Shown: in pieces, positions 1-5,556 of the stretch
How positions within the stretch are numbered: the stretch's first letter is position 1
How the letters are laid out: the number at the start of each line of letters is the position of its first letter
Source of the DNA: Rhodobacteraceae bacterium UBA996
GTDB taxonomy: Bacteria > Pseudomonadota > Alphaproteobacteria > Rhodobacterales > Rhodobacteraceae
DNA length: 7,119 bases
Reading direction: 5' to 3'
Assembly: GCA_002291955.1 (NCBI GenBank)
Contig: DBBA01000310.1
Coordinates: 1-7,119 of the forward strand
Position numbers and translations under genes: made by a program
The notes under the pieces: generated by a model
Database searches by the model: none
What the model was told of the DNA's origin: nothing
Seen by the model: the letters and a program-made list of their open reading frames with translations, nothing else

Positions 1-1037
1 TGCTGCCGGTCGATGCGGTGTTCGAAACCGTCTATGACCTGCCCACGTTTTCCATCACGCTCGACCGGGTGATCGAGGCGCTGGCCTCGCGCGGGGCCAC
101 TCATCTGGCGATCATCGACGCCTGCCGCGAGAACCCGTTCCCGAACCTGCGGCTGGCGGCCGATCTGGACGCCAACATCTTCGAGGCGCAGTCGGGGTTC
201 GAGGTGCTGCGTACGCCGCTGAACTCGCTGGTCGCGTTCTCGACCAGTCCCGGCGAGGTGGCGCTCGACGGTCCGCCCGGTGCGAACAGCCCCTACACCG
301 CGGCCGTTCTGGCCGCCGCCCGCGCGGCGCCGCAGGAAAGCGTGCTGACACTGTTCAGCCTGGTGCGCGAACAGGTCTATACGGCGACCGCGGGACGGCA
401 GGTGCCGTGGGAAAGCTCGACCCTCGTGCGGCCGTTCGCGCTGATGAGCCGGGGGCTGGTGGCTGTGGTTCCCGTGCAGGCGACCGTTCCGCAGGGCGAG
501 ACGGCGCCCCGCGCGGGCGAGGTGACCGCGCTGCCCGCGTCGGCGTCCGTCACGCTGCCCCTCGACCGGCAGGTGGCGCTGGCTGACCGGATCGCGGATG
601 CGCTGGGAACGCCGCTGGTCGCCCCGGCGCTGGTTGCGCCACCGGCCCAGGGCGGGCTGACCGTGACCGATGACGGCACCGACCTGATCTATCGCCCGGA
701 CTTCGCCGAGGTGCGGGCAACAGACCTTGACACCTTCCGCCACGAGGATGCCTTCAGGATCGAGACCGGCCTGCCCGGCCAGCGCGCCGAGGTCGAGATC
801 CGCCTGACCCTGCAGGCGCTGGTCTGCGACGTGCAGGCGGGCGATGCGCTGGACCTGCAGGGCGTGGGCCTGTGGCGCCTGCCGAACGAGATCGTGCCCG
901 CGGCGGCGCTGGACGCCTGCACCGCGGCCGTGGGGGCTGCTCCGGACGCCGGGAGGTTCCACTACCAGCTTGGCCGGGCAGAGCAGGCCCTGGGCGATCT
1001 GGAAGGTGCTTTCGCAAGCTTTGGCCGGGCGGCGTAG
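1..1037 (+). CDS. caspase-like (peptidase C14) domain protein, 5'-truncated by window, ends at a premature amber codon
   Basis: The frame is open at the window edge (first full codon at 3) and begins LPVDA, matching the conserved stretch after the catalytic His-Gly region of bacterial caspase-like domains; that His would lie outside the window. The motif IIDACRENPF at visible residues about 37-46 carries the expected catalytic Cys (codon 123-125). It is followed by a typical p20 C-terminal part (LVAFSTSPGEVA, SPYTAAVL, QVPWESS). After about residue 150 comes a less recognisable linker containing a GLWRLPNEIVPAAALDACTA stretch. The last 25 residues (FHYQLGRAEQALGDLEGAF) look like a TPR/Sel1 helical repeat cut off mid-repeat. 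Family knowledge: such proteins are putative cysteine peptidases fused to protein-interaction repeats, with substrates mostly unknown. The stop at 1035-1037 is probably a nonsense change, so this is likely the N-terminal part of a larger protein continuing at 1038. The caspase assignment is firm; cellular role and location are unknown. Confidence 0.8.
   Translation, partial: LPVDAVFETVYDLPTFSITLDRVIEALASRGATHLAIIDACRENPFPNLRLAADLDANIFEAQSGFEVLRTPLNSLVAFSTSPGEVALDGPPGANSPYTAAVLAAARAAPQESVLTLFSLVREQVYTATAGRQVPWESSTLVRPFALMSRGLVAVVPVQATVPQGETAPRAGEVTALPASASVTLPLDRQVALADRIADALGTPLVAPALVAPPAQGGLTVTDDGTDLIYRPDFAEVRATDLDTFRHEDAFRIETGLPGQRAEVEIRLTLQALVCDVQAGDALDLQGVGLWRLPNEIVPAAALDACTAAVGAAPDAGRFHYQLGRAEQALGDLEGAFASFGRAA
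1035..1037 (+). other. in-frame TAG splitting a caspase-Sel1 gene (probable GAG-to-TAG nonsense change)
   Basis: Codons before the TAG read FGRAA and codons after it read LGHVRALTAQASLM, in the same frame as the open frame that runs to 1976. Sel1-type repeats typically carry AAELGH or AAEQGD here, and the next repeat in this very protein (near 1260) reads RAAELGH. Replacing the stop by Glu (GAG, one base different) restores a continuous repeat protein. No other stop or frameshift occurs in the next 313 codons. Whether the change is real or a base-call error cannot be decided from the sequence. Confidence 0.75.
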
Positions 1038-1076
1038 CTTGGCCATGTCCGTGCGCTGACCGCGCAGGCATCCCTG

Positions 1077-1976
1077 ATGCTGACGAGCCGCGTGGACCGG
1101 ACCCTGTTCGACATCCCGGCGGACGAGGCCGCGGCCCTTGCTGCGCTGGACCGGGCGATCGACGCCGGCGACCCCTTCGCGATGCACGTCCGCGGGCAGC
1201 GGCTGCTGCGGAACGGGCCGACGGACGCGGACCGGTCGCGCGGCTGGGAACTGCTGAACCGCGCGGCGGAACTGGGCCACACCTATTCGATGAACGAGCT
1301 GGGCATGACGTTCATGCGGCCCGAAGGCGGGCGTTACCTGCCCGAACGCGGACTGGCCTTCCTGAACGCATCGGCGGCGCGGGACGACATCTATGGCTGG
1401 GACAACCTGGGCCGGGTGGCGCTGTATGGCTGGGACGGGCAGCCGCCCGACCCCGCGCGCGCGCGGGACTGGTTCGTGACTGCGGCCGAGGGCGGGCATC
1501 CGTTCGCGCCGTCGGAACTTGGGTGCATGATCGTGGGCGGCAAGCTGGGTGCGCCCGACTGGGCCGCGGCGGTACGCTGGTACGACATCGGGCTGGCGCG
1601 GGGTGACGGCTGGGGCGGCGCGAACGGGGCCTGGGTGATCCTGAACGAGCAGCCCGCGGGGCTGACCCCGGCGAATGCCGCGGTGCGGGCCGCCAAGGCC
1701 GTGCACCTGCGCGACGCCGATGCGGCGGGGGATGCGCGGGGGCTTCTGGCCCGGCTCGACGCGCGCACGCTCGCCGCGGGGACACAGACGCTGCTGAACG
1801 ACCTTGGCGCGGGGATCGAGGTCGATGGGGCCTTTGGTGCCGGGTCGCGCGCGGCGCTGGCCACGGCGCTGGCCGCGGCCGGGGTGGCGGCGTCGGCCGA
1901 CACGCCCGAGGGGCGGCTTCTGGATGCGGCGCGCGCCTGGTGGGCGACGCGGCCGGTGCGGCCGGACGTGTTCTAG
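1077..1976 (+). CDS. Sel1-repeat protein with C-terminal peptidoglycan-binding-like domain (probable C-terminal part of the preceding gene)
   Basis: This 299-residue frame from the first ATG after the amber codon contains about four Sel1-like helical repeats (residues about 34-180; signatures NRAAELGHTYSMNELG, DNLGRVALYG, FVTAAEGGHPFAPSELG, WYDIGLARGD). Residues about 233-268 (TQTLLNDLGAGIEVDGAFGAGSRAAL) resemble the peptidoglycan-binding type 1 fold, with the usual Leu...VDG.FG..SRAAL pattern. Sel1 repeats are protein-interaction scaffolds; the terminal domain suggests contact with cell wall or envelope, though no signal peptide is visible because the true N terminus lies before the window. 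It is in frame with the caspase part and separated only by the TAG and 13 sense codons. No clear Shine-Dalgarno precedes the ATG at 1077, so independent translation is doubtful; this start is only the first available. I think it is the distal half of a nonsense-interrupted gene rather than a separate gene. Confidence 0.7.
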   Translation: MLTSRVDRTLFDIPADEAAALAALDRAIDAGDPFAMHVRGQRLLRNGPTDADRSRGWELLNRAAELGHTYSMNELGMTFMRPEGGRYLPERGLAFLNASAARDDIYGWDNLGRVALYGWDGQPPDPARARDWFVTAAEGGHPFAPSELGCMIVGGKLGAPDWAAAVRWYDIGLARGDGWGGANGAWVILNEQPAGLTPANAAVRAAKAVHLRDADAAGDARGLLARLDARTLAAGTQTLLNDLGAGIEVDGAFGAGSRAALATALAAAGVAASADTPEGRLLDAARAWWATRPVRPDVF

Positions 1977-2032
1977 GTGACCGCCCTGCCGGGCTGATCG
2001 CCCCGGGGAGAGAGCGGCGGAACCGTACCGAC

Positions 2033-2119
2033 CGTGGGGGCTGGGTTTTCCCGAGAGCCTGGATGTCCAGGTGGGGACCAGATACCGGGACCACGATCCC
2101 GGCAGAGCCAGCCCCCTCG
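2033..2119. other. multibranched inverted-repeat block in the non-coding region upstream of cutC (possible structured RNA)
   Basis: The 286 bases from 1977 to 2262 contain no supported gene. Within them GGGGGCTGG (2036-2044) is perfectly complementary to CCAGCCCCC (2108-2116), and the stem extends by CG/CG beyond one T-T mismatch. Inside lie two further perfect hairpins: CCTGG/CCAGG (2058-2062 with 2067-2071, loop ATGT) and CCGGGA/TCCCGG (2085-2090 with 2097-2102, six-base loop). Together they form a closed multi-branch junction. An alternative pairing also exists: GGCT(2039-2042)-GGG with CCC...AGCC(2056-2059) around TTTT, which would compete with the outer stem. It could be a leader RNA element of cutC (its 3' end is about 145 bases before the ATG), an independent small RNA on either strand, or a palindromic genomic repeat. 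I do not recognise it as a known riboswitch. Confidence 0.4.
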
Positions 2120-2262
2120 AGAATGAGTATCGGCCACTGGAAAAGGGCCCCTGCACGCGAAGGACAGAACCGCCAAGCCAAACGTAGGCGCACGGCGGTC
2201 CGGGGGCAAGGGTGTGCGGCCTGCCCCTTCACGGGCGCGGGGCGGCGATCTAGGGTCGGGGC

Positions 2263-2970
2263 ATGCTGGAAGTCTGCGTGGATACGTATCAGGGCGCCGT
2301 GGCCGCCGTGCAGGGGGGCGCGGGCCGGATCGAGTTGTGCAGTTCGCTGTCCGAGGGCGGGCTGACGCCATCTGCCGGGCTGATGCGCGCGGCGGCGGGC
2401 TTGGCCGTGCCCTGCTACGCGATGATCCGGCCGCGCAGCGGGCTGTTCGCGTTCTCGGACGACGAGGTGGCGATCATGCTGGCCGACATCGCGACCGCGC
2501 GCGCGGCGGGGCTGGCCGGGGTGGTGCTGGGGGCGCAAGGCGCCGATGGGGCGCTGGACGTGGCGATTCTCGGGCGGCTGGTGGAGGCGGCCGGGCCGCT
2601 CGGGTGCACGCTGCACCGGGTGATCGACGTGGTGCCCGATCCGCTGGCGGCGGTGACGCAGGCCATCGGACTGGGGTTCGAGCGCGTGCTGACCTCGGGC
2701 GCCGAGCCGTTTGCCCCCGACGGCGAGCCCCTGATCCGGCGGATGGTGGACCTGGCTGCCGGGCGCATCTCGGTCATGCCGGGCTGCGGGCTTGACCCCG
2801 GGAACGTGGCCGCCGTCATGCGCGCGACGGGGGCGAGGGAGGCGCATGCGGCCTGCCGGGTGCCAGTTGCGGGAGATCCGGCATTCTCGGACTTCGACCC
2901 GCCGGGCGGGCGGTTCGAGACATCCGCGGCCGAGGTACGCCGGATGGTTGCGGCGATGGTGGCGGGGTAG
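2263..2970 (+). CDS. cutC: CutC-family copper homeostasis protein
   Basis: The 235-residue product aligns by eye along its whole length with the CutC TIM-barrel family (about 230-250 residues). Conserved segments are LEVCVDTYQGAVAAVQGGAGRIELCSSLSEGGLTPS (residues 2-37), MIRPRSGLFAFSDDE (54-68), the LHRVID strand (117-122), ERVLTSG (140-146) and the late MPGCGLDPGNV. CutC was genetically linked to copper tolerance in E. coli and binds Cu(I) in some studies, but its catalytic role is unsettled, so the copper link is family knowledge and not shown here. The ATG is preceded by a weak purine run (AGGGTCGGGG). No copper exporter, CopZ or metal regulator lies nearby to support a copper operon; the gene seems to stand alone, with a possible structured leader upstream and a convergent gene downstream. 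Confidence 0.93.
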   Translation: MLEVCVDTYQGAVAAVQGGAGRIELCSSLSEGGLTPSAGLMRAAAGLAVPCYAMIRPRSGLFAFSDDEVAIMLADIATARAAGLAGVVLGAQGADGALDVAILGRLVEAAGPLGCTLHRVIDVVPDPLAAVTQAIGLGFERVLTSGAEPFAPDGEPLIRRMVDLAAGRISVMPGCGLDPGNVAAVMRATGAREAHAACRVPVAGDPAFSDFDPPGGRFETSAAEVRRMVAAMVAG

Positions 2971-3066
2971 CGGGCGGGCGGAAGTCGGCGACGGCGGGTT
3001 CCGTCGGAAGGGTGCACGGACGGCAAGGGATCGCCCCTGTCCACGGTGAAGGGCTTCCTTTGGCCT

Positions 3067-3080
3067 TGACCGGCCGGTCA
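3067..3080. promoter_or_regulatory. 14-bp perfect palindrome TGACCGGCCGGTCA, operator-like
   Basis: This fully symmetric site lies in the 235-base gap between the convergent 3' ends of cutC and the hydroxy-acid dehydrogenase gene. The half-site TGACC-GGTCA is of the kind bound by dimeric TetR-type repressors. However, no promoter-facing gene start lies next to it, which argues against an operator of either neighbour. As RNA it would make only a 5-bp hairpin with a GGCC loop and has no U tract. Its function is undetermined. Confidence 0.25.
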
Positions 3081-3150
3081 GCGCGCCGGGCTGGGCCTTG
3101 CGTGGTCTTGAATCAAGCCCACGCGCACGGCTGTGGATGCCGTCCCGCAA

Positions 3151-3189
3151 GAGCGCTCCCGGATCGATCCGCGGGCGCGGACGTCCGCG
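3151..3189. repeat. cluster of short GC-rich palindromes near the convergent gene end
   Basis: Three perfect palindromes follow one another: GAGCGCTC (3151-3158), CGGATCGATCCG (3160-3171) and CGCGGACGTCCGCG (3176-3189). An overlapping alternative hairpin is TCCGCG/CGCGGA (3168-3173 with 3176-3181). The block ends 17 bases before the stop of the minus-strand gene, so it could act as a terminator or RNA-stabilising structure at that gene's 3' end. No U tract follows. At this base composition some of the symmetry may be chance. Confidence 0.3.
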
Positions 3190-3205
3190 AATTTGGGCAA
3201 GACGA

Positions 3206-4366
3206 TCAACGGAATGCCCCACCGCGCAGCCGCAGATTGCTCCGCGACAAGTCCGACACGCGCCGCGCGCCCATCAGCTTCATGCCACGCACCCGTTCCT
3301 CGCGCATGAGCCCGAGGGCCCGTTCGACGCCTGGCTGGCCCGCCGCGGCCAATGCGAACAGGGAACAGGAGCCGAGAGCCACAGCCTTTGCACCAAGCGA
3401 CAGTGCCTTGATCACGTGATTGCCGCGGGTGAACCCGCCATCCACCATGACATCCATGCGGTCGCCCACCGCATCGACGACCTCTGCCAGCTGATCGAAG
3501 GGCGCGCGCGTCCCGTCCAGTTGGCGCCCGCTGTGGTTGGACAGGATGATCCCCGCACACCCGATCTCGGCCGCACGGATGGCATCTGCGGGCGCCATCA
3601 CGCCCTTCAGGCAGAACGGCCCGCCCCGGTCGCGCACCATCGCGGCCACATCGTCCCAGTCCATGGCTGGATCCAGCATCTCGGTGAAGTAGCGGCTGAT
3701 CGACATGGTCGTGCCGCCCAGATCCACGTGCTGGTCCAGCTGCGGCAGGGACAGTTTCTCGTGCCGCAAAAGGTTGATCCCCCACCTCGGCTTCCGCACG
3801 AAATCAGGCAAGGCCAATATCTTCGGCCGGAACGGAATGCCGAAACCGCTGCGCTTGTCGCGCTCGCGGTTTCCGCCGGTGATGCTGTCAACGGTCAGCA
3901 TCATCACCTCGACCCCGGCCTGCCGGGCCGATTGCATCATGGCCGTGTTCAGCCCGCGGTCGCGGTGGAAATAGAACTGGTAGCACTGGGGCTTGGGATA
4001 GGCTCTCCGCACTCGTTCAAGGCTGACGGTGCCGATGGACGAAACGCCGAACATGGTCCCGAACTTCGCGGCAGCCGAGCCGGTTGCCATCTCCCCTTCA
4101 TGGTGGAACACCCGTTGCAGTGCCGTCGGTGACAGGTAGACCGGCAACTCGAGCCGCTGCCCCATGACGGTCACGGACAGATCGACCTCGCGGACGCCGC
4201 GCAGGACGTTGGGAACCAGGTCGCAGTCTTCGATGGCGGCCGCGTTACGCCGCTTGCTGACTTCGTCGTCTGCGCCGCCGTCGATGTAGTCGAAGATGGC
4301 ACGCGGGACACGGCGACGGGCCAACGACCTGAAATCGCAAAAGTTATGGCAGTCCGACAGCATCAT
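3206..4366 (-). CDS. FMN-dependent alpha-hydroxy-acid dehydrogenase/oxidase (L-lactate dehydrogenase-like)
   Basis: This 386-residue protein belongs to the FMN-dependent alpha-hydroxy-acid oxidising family (glycolate oxidase, LldD, mandelate dehydrogenase), which oxidises 2-hydroxy acids to 2-oxo acids. Visible active-site residues by comparison with glycolate oxidase and flavocytochrome b2 are Tyr27 (FDYIDGGADDE), Tyr132 (YQFYFHRDR), Asp160 (LTVDS), Lys254 (LKGV) and the catalytic pair His278/Arg281 in SNHSGRQLD. The FMN-phosphate region departs from the usual pattern: DGG(I/V)RRGTD is DGGFTRGNH (309-317) and the later GR is GS (332-333). A related lactate-dehydrogenase-like subfamily shares the RAPFDQLAEVVDAVGDR and LAAAGQPGVERALGLMR blocks seen here. 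Two ATGs are adjacent; the first has GAGG seven bases upstream. There is no signal peptide, so it is cytoplasmic or peripherally membrane-associated. No lactate permease or GntR-type regulator is adjacent, so the exact substrate is open. Confidence 0.92.
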   Translation of the reverse strand: MMLSDCHNFCDFRSLARRRVPRAIFDYIDGGADDEVSKRRNAAAIEDCDLVPNVLRGVREVDLSVTVMGQRLELPVYLSPTALQRVFHHEGEMATGSAAAKFGTMFGVSSIGTVSLERVRRAYPKPQCYQFYFHRDRGLNTAMMQSARQAGVEVMMLTVDSITGGNRERDKRSGFGIPFRPKILALPDFVRKPRWGINLLRHEKLSLPQLDQHVDLGGTTMSISRYFTEMLDPAMDWDDVAAMVRDRGGPFCLKGVMAPADAIRAAEIGCAGIILSNHSGRQLDGTRAPFDQLAEVVDAVGDRMDVMVDGGFTRGNHVIKALSLGAKAVALGSCSLFALAAAGQPGVERALGLMREERVRGMKLMGARRVSDLSRSNLRLRGGAFR

Positions 4367-4414
4367 GGCTTACCCTCGGTCCCCTGAAAGGGTCGCATTC
4401 CCCTTCGCCAGATG

Positions 4415-4448
4415 GGTGTCCTCGGCTTCGCAAGCCGGGAGAGACACC
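4415..4448 (-). promoter_or_regulatory. 14-bp imperfect hairpin in the probable leader or promoter of the hydroxy-acid dehydrogenase gene
   Basis: GGTGTC (4415-4420) pairs with GACACC (4443-4448). CTCGGCTT (4421-4428) pairs with AAGCCGGG (4432-4439) with one G-U pair, closing a CGC triloop, and a three-base AGA bulge lies on one side. The hairpin sits about 50-80 bases before the minus-strand ATG, so it could be in the 5' leader RNA or overlap an operator. No poly-U follows on either strand, so it is not a classical terminator. Confidence 0.35.
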
Positions 4449-4672
4449 GTGGACGCGGGGGACTTGTCGCGACCATCTCTGAAGTGCGTCCCCCCGGGGG
4501 CCTGACTGTACCCGACATCCGGCGCGGTGTCGCTGACCGATCAGGCCCGTCGCGCGCGCCGGTGGACCATGTCCCTCGGCGATACCTTCACCGCGCCGCG
4601 CAAGACCCGGCGGCAGGGTGCTTCAGGGACGACCGTCCGCTGTTCGCGCCCAACCCGTCCGATCGCAGGGAC

Positions 4673-4701
4673 TTGCCAGATGTTTCCTTTTTGTTCACAC
4701 T
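4673..4701 (+). promoter_or_regulatory. possible sigma-70-type promoter of mmcB, with leaderless start
   Basis: TTGCCA (4673-4678) resembles a -35 box, and CACACT (4696-4701), 17 bases later, is a poor but possible -10 box. Transcription would then begin close to the ATG at 4711. That fits the absence of a Shine-Dalgarno there (the bases before the ATG are CTCCACGCGCA). The match is weak. Confidence 0.25.
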
Positions 4702-4710
4702 CCACGCGCA

Positions 4711-5187
4711 ATGGCCGATGTTCTGACCCCGGACCCCGCCCATACCACACTGCTGCCTGGCCAGCGTCTGGCGCGGGGGGTGTGTCGGTGTCTGCTGGCC
4801 CAGGGCTTTGCCACGGTCACCGAACTGGTGCCCGCGCCCGGGCTGCGGGTGGACGTGATGGCGCTGGGGCCGAAGGGCGAGGTCTGGGTGGTGGAATGCA
4901 AGTCGGGGCGGGCGGATTTCCTGGCCGACCGCAAGTGGCAGGGCTATCTGGACTGTTGCGACCGGTTCTTCTGGGCGGTGGACGCCGACTTTCCGGTGGA
5001 CCTGCTGCCCGACGGGACCGGCCTGATCCTGGCCGATGCCTGGGATGCCGAGGTGATGCGGATGGGGCTTGAGACGCGGCTCGCGCCCGCACGGCGCAAG
5101 GCGGTCCTGCTGACCTTTGCCCGGACGGCGGCGCTGCGCCTGCAGGGATTGCGCGATCCGGGCGCGGTCGGGTGGAGCGGCACCTGA
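4711..5187 (+). CDS. mmcB: MmcB-family DNA repair protein (PD-(D/E)XK nuclease-like)
   Basis: The 158-residue product resembles the alphaproteobacterial MmcB family, first linked to mitomycin C resistance and the DNA-damage response in Caulobacter. The core is a PD-(D/E)XK-like pattern: LRVDVMAL (Asp48) followed by VWVVECKSGRADF (Glu62, Lys64), then the family block DRKWQGYLDCCDRFFWAVD (residues 73-91). These acidic residues plus Lys are the expected metal-binding and catalytic set of the nuclease fold; nuclease activity itself is inferred. I chose ATG 4711 because it gives the usual family length and begins just before the conserved region; upstream in-frame residues look non-coding. There is no clear ribosome-binding site, so leaderless initiation is possible. 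I found no GTTC-N7-GTTC LexA box upstream. It converges on the small minus-strand gene ending at 5216. Confidence 0.85.
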   Translation: MADVLTPDPAHTTLLPGQRLARGVCRCLLAQGFATVTELVPAPGLRVDVMALGPKGEVWVVECKSGRADFLADRKWQGYLDCCDRFFWAVDADFPVDLLPDGTGLILADAWDAEVMRMGLETRLAPARRKAVLLTFARTAALRLQGLRDPGAVGWSGT

Positions 5188-5188
5188 T

Positions 5189-5222
5189 CCCGGTGACCGC
5201 GCTGCGCCCCGAGGGTCACGGG
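5189..5222. terminator. hairpin between convergent mmcB and the small minus-strand gene
   Basis: CCC-GTGACC (5189-5191 and 5193-5198, with G5192 bulged) pairs with GGTCAC-GGG (5214-5222) around a 15-base loop. It lies directly after the mmcB stop and overlaps the stop codon of the opposing gene, a position expected for a bidirectional 3'-end structure. It lacks a U tract, so intrinsic termination is uncertain. Confidence 0.35.
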
Positions 5223-5464
5223 CCGCGGCGCGGTCCCGGCTTGCCGGTCCCGGCGTTGCCCGGCCCCTTGCCGCCAGTGCGCCCGCGATCCTGGCCGCGC
5301 GCAACCTCGGCGGCCAGGCGCAGTTCCTCGGCGATCTCGTCCGCCTCGTCGGGTTCGAAATCCATCGGGACACGGAAGCCCGCGCCTTCGACCAGGATGC
5401 GGACCATCGCACGGTCGGTGGGGCCGACGGTCAGGGTTGCCTCGATGTCGCTGTCCTCGTCCAC
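5216..5464 (-). CDS. small conserved protein, DUF6324-like
   Basis: The 82-residue product from GTG 5464 begins VDEDSDIEATLTVGPTDRAMVRILVEGAGFRVPMDFEPDEADEIAEELRLAA. This resembles a short rhodobacter/roseobacter protein family that I recall as DUF6324; its function is unknown. The core reads as beta strands (TLTVGP, MVRILVEG, FRVPMDF) followed by an acidic helix (PDEADEIAEELRLAAEVAR). The last 28 residues are a Gly/Pro/Arg/Lys-rich, probably disordered basic tail. I chose the GTG because a strong AGGGGGG purine run lies just upstream and the conserved region starts immediately after it. A longer frame to an ATG at 5524 would add a low-complexity Arg/Pro stretch typical of shadow translation. 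There is no signal peptide or membrane segment. The family name rests on memory of its sequence pattern. Confidence 0.65.
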   Translation of the reverse strand: MDEDSDIEATLTVGPTDRAMVRILVEGAGFRVPMDFEPDEADEIAEELRLAAEVARGQDRGRTGGKGPGNAGTGKPGPRRGP

Positions 5465-5518
5465 CCCTGCCCCCCTTTGCGGCCTGCGCCGGGCGACACT
5501 GGCCCGAGGCGGGTGGAC

Positions 5519-5547
5519 TTGCAATCGTGCGGACCCTTGGCTACACC
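5519..5547 (+). promoter_or_regulatory. possible promoter of the tRNA-His gene
   Basis: TTGCAA (5519-5524) and TACACC (5542-5547) are separated by 17 bases. The first is a fair -35 match, the second a weak -10. Transcription would start only a few bases before the mature tRNA 5' end at 5557. The position is sensible but the match is modest. Confidence 0.3.
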
Positions 5548-5556
5548 GCCGCGCGT

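Larger units (their letters stand above)
4367..4710. other. divergent intergenic region with hairpins; no gene seen
   Basis: These 344 bases lie between the divergent starts of the hydroxy-acid dehydrogenase gene and mmcB and must hold both promoters. No frame here resembles a known protein. On the dehydrogenase side there is a strong imperfect hairpin (listed separately). At 4457-4463 GGGGGAC can pair with GTCCCCC at 4488-4494, and GGACGC (4451-4456) can alternatively pair with GCGTCC (4486-4491). CCCCCGGGGG at 4491-4500 is a perfect 10-bp palindrome. The stretch from about 4500 to 4670 shows nothing I can name. Confidence 0.6.

Noticed and set aside
872..1606. 244-codon plus-strand frame across the amber codon, considered as evidence of a frameshift
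   Set aside because: It is in another frame with Arg/Gly-rich sequence. The caspase and Sel1 parts are already in the same frame as each other, so no frameshift is needed.
2131..2180. GGCCACTGG followed by an A/G-rich stretch, considered as a cobalamin riboswitch core
   Set aside because: Only a short GCCACTG-like string matches. The B12-box order and other conserved blocks are missing, and the downstream gene is cutC rather than a B12 gene.
1312..3222. 636-codon open frame on the minus strand
   Set aside because: It runs antisense through the Sel1 part and cutC and is Arg/Pro/Ala-rich low-complexity translation, as expected from high-GC shadow frames. The plus-strand genes have recognisable domains.
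3098..4132. 344-codon plus-strand frame opposite the hydroxy-acid dehydrogenase gene
   Set aside because: The His/Arg/Gln-rich composition is typical of a complementary-frame shadow; the minus strand carries full family motifs.
4618..4710. 31-residue N-terminal extension of mmcB
   Set aside because: The extra residues are Arg-rich and do not resemble the family; ATG 4711 gives the usual length.
4367..4710. LexA box (GTTC-N7-GTTC) for mmcB
   Set aside because: The GTTC strings present near 4642, 4693 and 4719 have no partner at seven-base spacing.
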